This document shows, piece by piece, positions 54,593 to 64,000 of a stretch of 64,000 nt of DNA. A model generated the notes under the pieces. It saw only the letters and a program-made list of their open reading frames with translations, ran no database searches and was not told the origin of the DNA. How positions within the stretch are numbered: the first letter of the stretch is position 1; every line of letters begins with the position of its first letter. The stretch comes from Atrina japonica (taxonomy: Eukaryota; Mollusca; Bivalvia; Pterioida; Pinnidae): positions 2,554,001 through 2,618,000 of the forward strand of contig BROG01000005.1 of assembly GCA_030159075.1 (NCBI GenBank), given 5' to 3'. The position numbers and the translations under genes are program-made.

Positions 54593-57500
54593 ATGGCTGC
54601 GAAGAACGACGATGATGTTCAATGGTCGGATGAGTTTTACACAATTAAACAAGTTGTACAAAACGGTTTGCCCACCATAGTGAAAGTCCATGAAGGTTTC
54701 TACACAGAAAATGAGACTGACAGTTTTTCAGCTGGTGACATGATCAAATTAGATTGCAAGAAGAGTTATCAAAAGGTGGCAGCGGTACTTTTAAATAGTG
54801 AGGCAAAGAAAGATGAAGAAGGGTATATTCTTCCCGGCGAAGAGGTTATGGTACCCCTGGGATATAAAGGAAAGTTGAAAGTGCTTCAAAGTGTAAACAC
54901 ATTTTACAACGTAAAAGACTTACTAAAGAGTTTTCCAAGATTTGTTAAAATTGGAACATCTATAGACGTTAAACAAAAAACGACAACAATTACTTTGAAC
55001 ACCGGGGCTCTTTTGGAATTGGATAGATCCACTACTGGTGGTGGAGGTTTAGTATGTAAATACAAAAATCAAAAAGTGGTACTTATGGAAGGTCTACGGG
55101 GAATATTTCATGTTGTGCCAGACGAAACTCAATACACATTGCAAAATGTTGTAGATAAGTTAAGTCTTCCCCAGATTGTGAGGTTTTTGGACAATGAGAT
55201 AGAAAAGGTAATTACAGATGACTTGCATGGTGCTATACAAAATATTGCAAATTTTTCTGGATGCTTAAAACTTATGCGTGTGGTTAAACAGGAGGTAGTG
55301 ATTGGACACTATAAACCAGCAATTCAAGGATCCACAAACTCTAGTGAAAAATACTGTAGACGTGCCCTTGCTCTGTTGCCGTTGGATAGTCCAGTCATAA
55401 ATGAGATAGATGTTCAGATTCCTGTGTACAGTGAACACGATGACTATGAATTTTTGTGCGTGAAGAATTTCTCACATAGTTATGATTTAGATATTGTAGA
55501 AGGAGGTTTATACGTAGAGTTTTCAAAGACACCACGGATTCATATATTTAATGACACAAAGGACCAGCCAAACACAGACGTCCCTCCACCTCGTCCACCT
55601 AGACCTTCTGTGAACAAACGTAAGTGTTGTTGAATGTTTTCTATAAGTATGCCTTACCTCAATGTCAAGGCACAATTACCTTAGTTTATCGTGGTTGAAA
55701 TCGGTTTATCCTTAATTAATGACACGATTTTCGCCACCATTTTCATCTTATTATCAAGTTCCCACTTTTTGATTTACCAGGGGTTTTACCAAACAAGTGG
55801 GAAACTTTTTGGTAAAACACCTGGTAAATCAAAAAGTGGGAACATGATATTATTTCTTGGAAATTAATATAATAGATATTAAAGAATATCTTAAGCTTTC
55901 TAATTCATTCCGAAAATTGTCTTTATAAGACATGACAGACAAACAAAAATCATCATTGTTTAACAAAAATACCCCTTTCCTTGCATGTTTCCGGGTAAAT
56001 GTTGAATGTTAAAAAGCAGGAAAGTTTTCGAAAATGTCAAATGTATCGGAGATAGTCTAGGGTTTACAAGAGATCAATATAATTTCTGTCTATTCAATCT
56101 TTTCTAGAAAAATAGAAAACAATGCATTACTTCCATCTTTGCTCATTACATTTTGGTTAATTGAAACATTGAAATAATAGCAGAATCACACATAATTAGA
56201 GAACTCTATTTATATCAAAATAAAATATAAATGAATAGGGAATATAATTTACTACTCAAAAGTTTGCTATGCACCAATTTTGTACATATATTTTGCTCTA
56301 TGCCAATTATTAGTTTTATTTACTTGTTTGCAGCTGATTAGTGATTTATACAACATTATAGACAAATGTTTTAACAATTGTAATATGTATTCGGGGTTTA
56401 TTTGGAATTTGAATAGGATAATGTTATAGGTAGGTATCTTGATAATTGTGAAAAAAAAATCAACTTCTGCCCCCCCCTCCCCCCCAAAAAAAAACTATCG
56501 ATGGAAATGGTTTGGGTTTAATAACGAGTATGTGACCCTCTACTGTCGTTGCATACCCCTATCAGATTTTGTATCACCGCTTGTGGAATGGCGTTCCACT
56601 CTTCTACAAGGAAGGCACCAAGTTCCTGGGTGTTTCTTGGTTGGACCTGATGGACCTGAAATGCGTACCTGTAATTAATTCCACATGTGCTCAATGGGAT
56701 TTACGTCGGAGAATCCGGCTGGCCAGTCCAAACGAGTAATACACTCTCATTGCAATTACTCTTAGACGACATAGTCAGTATGAGGGAGGGCATTATTGTC
56801 CATCAAAATGAACCCATCACCAAAATGCACCAGCATACAGCCTTACTTGGGTATCAAGAATCTCATCTCAATACCGCTAGGCAGTCAGTGTGCCTCCGTC
56901 AAGGACAACGAGGTCAGTGCGTCCTTCCCAACTTATTCCACCCCAGACCATTATTGAGCTTCCGCTATACCGGTCATGTTCAGCAATGTTTGTAGCATAA
57001 AACTTTTCCCCGGCCTTCGCCATATTCTTACACGCCTATCCGTGTAGTCTAAGCAATACCGAGACTCATGGGTAAAGAGGACAGGGGACCGTTTTACGAA
57101 AGTCGTAAGTCCTAAATCCTTAGTTTTATTCCTAACTACCATGACAATTAGGACTAAGACTTAGGATTTAGGACTTACGACCTTTCGTAAAACGGCCCCC
57201 TGGGGCAAGTCCATCCTGCTCCAGCAAACGTGGTTCACGAACCAAAGCATATCGTAGCTTTCGGGGGTTTGGCGATAGCGGGATCCGTATACATGTTCTT
57301 CTCGATCACAGGTCACTTTAGTGCAAAAGTGTGTGTATGGTTTGGGTTGAAATACGGACCTGGAAGTATCTTGAAGGTAAGAACGAAGTTGGGTTGCAGT
57401 TGTAAGACGGTTTCTTCAAGCCGATGTAACCAGAAAACGATCACCAGCGGCAGAAGTAGCCCATCTTTTTCCCCCACCATGTCGCCTTACAGGTGTACCA

Positions 57501-60500
57501 TACGCCCAGGCTCTAGTGATAACCTGTATGGTGTACACCAAGTGCCCCGCCAACCTCATGATGAAGAACCCTTTGATCCACCATTTTAACCGCTCGCCAC
57601 ATGTCTCCATCCGATAACTGCCTTTTAACATTCGCATTTGCCATAATTCAGTCATAAACATTCAGTCTTTCAAGTGAAAGTAAAGATCTCGGGTACATGT
57701 ATGCAGCGTAAAATAAACGCTATGAAAATACAGGGTCACCTCGTTTGTACATCAAGGAAATTGGTTGTCATCCAAGGCTGTGTGTACACTGGGGTCCATC
57801 TCGATACAACACTATATATAAATATATATATTTATAATGTAGATTTCACAATGATGTGTGGAAAATTTGGTGCTTAGCAAACTTTGGGTAGTATATTTAC
57901 TTCAAACATACAGATGATTGTAATATTTGTACATTTTATAGAATTCGAAATGCTTCAAATTTTCTTTTAAAGGACATTTAGTAACTTTGTCTTTGTTTTT
58001 AATTTGATGATATAATCATTTAGAAGGCGATCTTCCAATATAATACATCCTTTAACCTCCTAACACGACAGACTTTCTTTCTTTATTGTTTCGATAATCA
58101 AGATGTATTGGATATTTTAGATGATAGATATAAACCAAAGGTACCTGTGAGATCTTATAAGAAGCCCACCAGTCCAATATCAGACTTACCACGAAGCGCT
58201 GGAGGTAAACAGTGACAACAAACATCCATATAACGATAAACGGTGCTATTTTCATATCAATTAGGTTATGTATATCACCTAGATTTATACTGTAAATCTT
58301 TGCAATCATATTCGTCGTAAAGGTCAAGATGTTGACAAAATAGAAAAAAAATATAACTATAAAATGCTAATTGACTCAATTGTAGTAAAACTAAATATAT
58401 GTTGGCTATATGTGTGTTTTATCACTCAATTTGATGAAACATATTTTTGAAATTTAGATATTACCCACAGGAACAGGCCAAAAGTACCGGATAAACCTCG
58501 TCATATACTAGCTAATTCTGCATCAGAAAGTCAACGAACCAAGAAAGGTATTTAAACAGCATTAATCATTTCATTTATGTACAAAATCATTTCAATTCCA
58601 ACACCTCAAATTATACACGTTTTATACGAGTAGTCATTTCTTAATTGTTTCCTTAAAGTATCCAGAAATATAAACCATCACTTCATGCTACCACTAAACT
58701 TCTACTTACATACAATAGTTGCTTGATGGAGAGAAATCCCAAATGGTTTCAGGGCAAATTCTGACATAAAAAGTTGGTAATCTTTGGTTTAACTTGCCAC
58801 AGTGGTTTCAGAGGACAAGATGTTTAGGTATTTGGCAGACGACAGACGGGTAGTTGGTTGAAATCTACATTAATTATTTAATGATTTCTAAAATTCTGAT
58901 GAAAATTTCATTTATTGCGTTATAGATCCACGTCAATTGTTTAGGGTATAGCAAGAAATGGCCCACCAAAATCACATTAATGAGTTAAACCTAGTTTTTC
59001 TCAGTTAAGCTAGACTTTTTCTCCAGTAAATGTGGGTTACTGAGAAAAACTAGGTTTAAATGGAGAAAAACTCAGTTTAACTGAAAAATCTAGCTTTAAC
59101 TGATACAGCACACCGAAATTACAATAATGATTAATGCTAGTTTTTCTCGAGATAAACCATTTTTTTTTCGTTAAACCTAGTATGTCTCCTTTTAAGTTGG
59201 GTTTCGAGTTAAACCTAATTTTTCTCAAATTAATCCTAGTTTTGCTCGTACACCACATTAACTGCATAAAAACTATGTTAAACCGAGAAAATCATCAATA
59301 ATGTTATTATGGCTCAGTTAAACCTAGTTTTACTCATTTACACTAGTTTTTTCTCGAGAAAAACTAGGTTTAACTCTTTTTGTGATTTTTGTGCAGTTAA
59401 ACCTAGTTTTGTTCCAGTAAATATGGATTAGTGAGAAAAACTAGTTTTAACTGGAGATTATCTAGGTTTAGCATAGCCATAGCAAGATATGGGTATATTG
59501 GAGAAATCTCAATGCTTGTATGCCTATATGACAAGATATTTTATAAATGTTTAAGGTAAAGTCGAAGTGGGTTTCTTTTCATTACATGGTGGTTTAAGTC
59601 TGGACTAGGTGTCCGCCGTCGATATATATGTTTTTTAAGAATATCTTCTGGGTCCTATGTCAATTGATATTTCTTTCATGTTTCACTAATCATTATATTA
59701 CAGTATTTACTTGCATATACTTCGTGACATCATCTTTACATTAAAACAATTTTTCACTTGATAATACAGTGGAACCTTGATATTAAGATCACCTTACTGA
59801 CTAACTCAAATTGGTCTGTTTTGTGATGTGGTTTCTTGTCTTGGGTTAGGTTCTGTACTTATTAGATATTCATCAAAAGACTGAAAACTTGTGGTCCGAA
59901 ATGTGGGGTGGTCTCTTAAGCAAGATCTTTAGGTGATTTTTCAATGTTTAATCTGTGAGCGAAACGACTCACAAATCAACTACTTACACAAGGTTACGTT
60001 GTTAAACGCTTGGAATCGTCGTTAAAGAAGTTTTATGGTCGATACGGGAATCTTGTTTAACAATATGAAGTCCCCCCTCTCGGGAATATTAGATAGTATT
60101 CTGGAGCATTAAAAACAGACAGTGACTCCCTTTCGCCAATCATATATAAAAGTAACTGATGACAATTTCACCGAACTTGACCTTTTCACTGAATTCAAGA
60201 GGTTTCCTATAACATTTGCGACAGGTGTGGCATGCTTACAGAGGACGATGACGCCTTCCGGACACCTTGGAATTCATTCGCAGTTGTTCTTCATGTTGAG
60301 ACCATTTACACATCTAATTTGACGTATTCTAATGGACTTGAGTTTCGATTTTCAATTGACACTTCTTCATTTTTTATTTTTTTAGCTTCTAGTACGAAGA
60401 ACCAAACAACAACCACAACAACAACGGAGTCGACATCTTCATCAGATGATAAGTATGAAGCAGTGGATAAGCCGCAATGTGTCAACACCAAATCTTCACC

Positions 60501-60832
60501 TAAAGGTATTTGATTCTGATAATTTACTTTTGTTTCTTCCCAGCTTACACTTGTCAAGTTATGACAGGTAAAGCGCATAGATACTAAAGTATTCTTCAAA
60601 TGGTGAAAATCGGACATTCATAGACATCCAACAAATTCATAAGTGGCATCGAGTTCCATGGAAAGAAAACCATTACATGCCGACCAGTTACCTCCGCCAT
60701 GAGTCCACAGTCAAATATTGTGTGTAAAATCCTGGTCTCATTTGATATAGACGATTCTACAAATGTCGGTCACACCTTGTAGACAATTCAACAAAAGCTT
60801 ATAACACTCTATTATTATTATCATTATTATTA

Positions 60833-60870
<38 letters not shown>

Positions 60871-61190
60871 GTTATAAGCTGGTCAAAATAGTAAAGACAT
60901 ACCAGCCTTATTCATATATTTATATTTTTATTGAATTTCGTTACTTAGGTTCACCAATTTTGGTTCAGGCATATCGTAGTTATATTGGTATTTATATCAA
61001 TTTATGTACCTTCCAGATATGCCATAAGTAAGATTCAATGGATTCTATACATTGGCCATTTATCATTGATATCATATTACAGATATATAAATGACAGATG
61101 TGCATACTACATAGTTGGAATAATTGTTGTGTTTATATTGACAACGTCAACGTAAGGTGATATAATCTTAAAATCGAACTGTGCATTTCC

Positions 61191-61258
<68 letters not shown>

Positions 61259-63300
61259 AGCGGTTCATTTGTTTCATATTCCACTAATCATTATATTGCA
61301 GTATTTACTTGCATATACTTCGAGACATCATTTTTACATTAAAGCAATTTTTCACTTGATAATACAGTGGAACCTTGTTATCAAGATCACCTTACTGTCA
61401 TCTTCACAACGTCATTGTTGATATATCAAAATATTCTTTGTAATACTGATTGGAAATAAAAAAAAAAACCATCACCTTACTGAATGACTCAGAGTGGTCT
61501 GATTAGTGATGTGGTCTCTCAGTCAGTTTTTGTACTTACTATGTTAAACAGAATATTAGATAGCATTCTGGAGCACGAGCACAGAGAGTGACCCCCTTTC
61601 GCCAATCATATAATTCGAAAGGTTTCCTGAAACATTTGCGACAGGTGTGGCATACTGGCAGAGGACGATGACGCCTGCCGGACACCTGGTCCTATCCCGT
61701 TTGGGATTCGCAATTGTTCTTCATGTTGAGACCATTTACACATCTAATTTGAAGCATTCTAATGGACTTGAGTTTCGATTTTCAATTGACACTTCTTCAT
61801 TTTTTATTTTTTAGCTTCTAGTACGAAGAACCAAACAACAACCACAACAACAACGGAGTCGACATCTTCATCAGATGATGAGTATGAAGCAGTGGATAAG
61901 CCGCAATGTGTCAACACCAAATCTTCACCTAAAGGTATTTGATTCTGATCATTTACTTTTGTTTCTTCCCAGTTTACACTTGTCAAGTTATGACAGGTAA
62001 AGCGCATAGATACTAAAGTATTCTTCAAATGGTGAAAATCGGACATTCATAGACATCCAACAAATTCATAAGTGGCATCGAGTTCCATGGAAAGAAAACC
62101 ATTACATGCCGACCAGTTACCTCCGCCATGAGTCCACAGTCAAATATTGTGTGTAAAATCCTGGTCTCATTTGATATAGACGATTCTACAAATGTCGGTC
62201 ACACCTTGTAGACAATTCAACAAAAGCTTATAACACTCTATTATTATTATTATTATTATTTTTATCATTTTTATTATTATTATTGTTATTAGCTGGTCAA
62301 AATAGTAAAGACATACCAGCCTTATTCATATATTTATATTTTTATTGAATTTCGTTACTTAGGTTCACCAATTTTGGTTCAGGCATATCGTAGTTATATT
62401 GGTATTTATATCAATTTATGTACCTTCCAGATATGCCATAAGTAAGATTCAATGGATTCTATACATTGGCCATTTATCATTGATATCATATTACAGATAT
62501 ATAAATGACAGATGTGCATACTACATAGTTGGAATAATTGTTGTGTTTATATTGACAACGTCAACGTAAGGTGATATAACCTTAAAATCGAACTGTGCAT
62601 TTCCATTATATATATATATATATTAGCGGTTCATTTGTTTCATATTCCACTAATCATTATATTGCAGTATTTACTTGCATATACTTCGAGACATCACTTT
62701 TACATTAAAAACAATTTTTCACTTGATAATACAGTGGAACCTTGTTATCAAGATCACCTTACTGTCATCTTCACAACGTCATTGTTGATATATCAAAATA
62801 TTCTTTGTTATACTGATTGGAAATAAAAAATACCGATCACCTTACTGAATGACTCAGAGTGGTCTGATTAGTGATGTGGTCTCTCAGTCAGTTTTTGTAC
62901 TTACTATGTTAAACAGAATATTAAATAGCATTCTGGAGCACGAGCACAGAGAGTGACCCCCTTTCGCCAATCATATAATTCGAAAGGTTTCCTGAAACAT
63001 TTGCAACAGGTGTGGCATACTGGCAGAGGACGATGACGCCTGCCGGACACCTGGTCCTATCCCGTTTGGGATTCGCAATTGTTCTTCATGTTGAGACCAT
63101 TTGCACATCTAATTTGAAGCATTCTAATGGACTTGAGTTTCGATTTTCAATTGACACTTCTTCATTTTTTATTTTTTTAGCTTCTAGTACGAAGAACCAA
63201 ACAACAACCACAACAACAACGGAGTCGACATCTTCATCAGATGATGAGTATGAAGCAGTGGATAAGCCGCAATGTGTCAACACCAAATCTTCACCTAAAG
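54593..63300 (+). CDS. Gene 3: CABIT-domain adaptor with duplicated tyrosine exons
   Basis: Exons are 54593-55619 (CABIT, about 342 codons), 58121-58204, 58458-58547, 60386-60505, 61815-61934 and 63181-63300; the gene continues past the window. The CABIT exon starts MAAKNDDDVQWSDEFYTIKQ with a good start context (A at -3, G at +4). It ends in PPPRPPRPSVNK with a GTAAGT donor. Every junction is phase 1, and the small exons are 84, 90, 120, 120 and 120 bases, all multiples of three. Exons two and three encode basic/proline linkers (KPKVPVRSYKKP; RPKVPDKPRH) that could bind SH3 domains. The 120-base exons each carry a YEAV motif, a plausible SH2 site. By homology this is a GAREM/THEMIS-type adaptor; a SAM exon would be expected downstream. 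Confidence 0.8.
55758..55844. repeat. Near-perfect palindromic MITE
   Basis: 'ttcccactttttgatttacc' pairs with 'ggtaaatcaaaaagtgggaa', with only a short loop. In the first intron of gene 3. Confidence 0.8.
56450..57600 (-). pseudogene. Tc1/mariner-type (DDE_3) transposase, disrupted
   Basis: Minus strand. The N-terminal HTH part lies at about 57590-57230, in shifting frames. Then comes 'FTHESRYCLDYTDRRVRIW', with the first catalytic residue as E in HES where relatives have D (57080-57020). Next is a GFILMDNNALPH segment with the second aspartate (about 56820), then DWPAGFSDVNPIEHMW with the final glutamate (about 56700). Many stops, and a MITE is inserted just upstream of the first catalytic motif, so it is dead. 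In gene 3 intron one. Confidence 0.8.
57083..57202. mobile_element. MITE inserted in the Tc1 transposase
   Basis: 'ccgttttacgaaagtcgtaa' pairs with 'ttacgacctttcgtaaaacg', continuing through 'agtcctaaatcctta'. About 120 bp. The transposase sequence continues on both sides. Confidence 0.8.
58980..59475. repeat. Two-orientation array of a 20-base motif
   Basis: Variants of 'gttaaacctagtttttctc' and its complement occur a dozen or more times over 500 bases, often back-to-back. Outer words 'accaaaatcacatta' and 'tttttgtgatttttg' are also inverted. It could fold into a large imperfect stem. No coding sequence. Confidence 0.75.
59955..60068 (+). pseudogene. Diverged Penelope-like RT thumb fragment
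   Basis: Reads QLLTQGYVVKRLESSLKKFY and GRYGNL, the end of the RT thumb, from a family different from that at 24486. Found only in the first of the three exon-repeat units. Confidence 0.55.
60386..60505 (+). CDS. Gene 3 tyrosine-motif exon, copy 1
   Basis: Acceptor 'tttttttag' and donor 'aaaggtattt'; 120 bases, phase 1-1. Encodes a threonine run (seven T), then STSSSDDKYEAVDKPQC and SSPK. Differs from copies 2 and 3 by K for E before the tyrosine. Confidence 0.8.
60640..60800 (-). repeat. Old Penelope-like terminus within the exon repeat unit
   Basis: 'gccatgagtccacagtcaaa' and 'cgaccagttacctccgcc' are a diverged minus-strand version of the Penelope-like end. It recurs in all three units (62070-62230 and 63445-63605), so it predates the triplication. 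Confidence 0.6.
60815..60872. repeat. (ATT)n trinucleotide repeat
   Basis: Intronic; also present at 62240-62288 and 63613-63652 with different lengths in the other two units. Confidence 0.85.
61192..61256. repeat. (AT)n microsatellite
   Basis: Marks the end of unit 1. The homologous tract at 62608-62624 in unit 2 is far shorter. Confidence 0.9.
61265..62635 (+). repeat. Exon-bearing tandem repeat, unit 2
   Basis: From 'cactaatcattatattgcag' to the next occurrence at 62646. It is very similar to unit 3 and to most of unit 1 (about 59682-61264, which has an extra retroelement piece). Contains exon copy 2. Confidence 0.85.
61815..61934 (+). CDS. Gene 3 tyrosine-motif exon, copy 2
   Basis: Same length, phase and splice signals as copy 1, and encodes SDDEYEAV. 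The acceptor side has a slightly shorter T tract. Confidence 0.8.
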
Positions 63301-63616
63301 GTATTTGATTCTGATCATTTACTTTCCTCCCTAGTTTCTTCCCAATATACACTTGTCAAGTTATGACAGGTAAAGCGCATAGATACTAAAGTATTCTTTA
63401 AATGGTGAAAATCGGACATTCATAGACATCCAACAAATCCATATGTGGCATCGAGTTCCATGGAAAGAAAACCATTACATGCCGACCAGTTACCTCCGCC
63501 ATGAGTCCACAGTCAAATATTGTGTGTAAAATCCTGGTCTCACTTGTTATAGACGATTCTACAAACGTCGGTCACACCTGGTAGACAATTCAACAAAAGC
63601 TTATAACACTCTATTA

Positions 63617-63652
<36 letters not shown>

Positions 63653-63812
63653 GCTGGTCAAAATAGTAAAGACATACCAGCCTTATTCATATATTTATAT
63701 TTTTATTGAATTTCGTTACTTAGGTTCACCAATTTTGGTTCAGGCATATCGTAGTTATATTGGTATTTATATCAATGTATGTACCTTCCTGATATCCCAT
63801 AAGTAAGATACA
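62636..63812 (+). repeat. Exon-bearing tandem repeat, unit 3 (interrupted)
   Basis: Third unit, cut at about 63812 by a Penelope-like terminus, so whether a fourth unit exists cannot be seen. Confidence 0.85.
63181..63300 (+). CDS. Gene 3 tyrosine-motif exon, copy 3
   Basis: Encodes the same 40 residues as copy 2 (SDDEYEAV), with identical acceptor and donor. Phase 1-1. Confidence 0.8.
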
Positions 63813-64000
63813 TTGGACTTGACTGTGGACTCACGGCGGGTGTGACCGGTCGACAGGGGATGCTTACTCCTCCATGGCACCTGATCCCACCTCTTGGTTT
63901 CCAGAGGTCCGTGTTTGTCCATTTTTACCGGATTTGTATCTATCTCCTGGACATCCTATTGATTTATACTTTGGTATCTGAGATTTTTATATTTATACAA
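63813..64000 (+). repeat. Penelope-like terminal segment
   Basis: Close match to 24925-25105: 'gactgtggactcacggcggg', 'gaccggtcgacaggggatgc', 'ggtatctgagattttt'. Better preserved than most copies, so probably younger. Runs to the window end. Confidence 0.85.

Overview
This is intron-rich, AT-rich eukaryotic DNA: genes are split into short exons with GT..AG borders, and mobile-element debris and simple repeats fill most of the sequence. Several things point to a lophotrochozoan animal, most likely a bivalve mollusc, but this is inference: a tRNA-headed SINE with a V-SINE-like tail, many Penelope-like fragments, a Pao/BEL element, a decayed Polinton, and an expanded CABIT/SAM adaptor family. 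No bacterial-type genes, CRISPR array or intact tRNA gene was seen.

The host genes are a same-strand (+) cluster of CABIT-family, GAREM/THEMIS-like signalling adaptors. Gene 1 (exons 21862-26331) keeps tyrosine-motif exons and a terminal SAM-domain exon, but its CABIT exon appears lost apart from a proline-rich tail near 20.5 kb. Gene 2 starts at 31134 with a complete CABIT exon and continues to at least 38126. Gene 3 starts at 54593, has a CABIT exon ending in a PPPRPP tail, then small exons, and runs off the window. The internal junctions I could frame are phase 1, so small exons can be duplicated or skipped without breaking the frame. In gene 3 one 40-codon exon carrying an SDD(E/K)YEAV tyrosine motif occurs three times (60386, 61815, 63181) inside a tandem repeat of about 1.3-1.5 kb. 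A related exon in gene 1 reads SDDEYEPV, and a dead relative lies at 20987.

Layout: 0-1.3 kb, Penelope terminus and repeat R1. 1.3-14.2 kb, first copy of a segmental duplication, swollen by a SINE, a 2.3 kb foldback element with a nested hAT-like insert, and a 7 kb Pao/BEL retrotransposon. 14.6-16.6 kb, a Penelope-like RT on the minus strand. 17.2-20.6 kb, second copy of the duplication. 20.5-26.6 kb, gene 1, with a Penelope-like GIY-YIG/RT insertion in its last intron. 31.1-39.9 kb, gene 2, containing a LINE with clear target-site duplication and several MITEs. 43.1-45.5 kb, GC-rich decayed Polinton. 46.4-53.8 kb, repeats and two tandem arrays. 54.3-64 kb, gene 3, with a broken Tc1/mariner element in its first intron.

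Because several repeats occur both filled and empty in the same window, insertion order can be read directly. All domain calls come from reading translations by eye; no database search was run.
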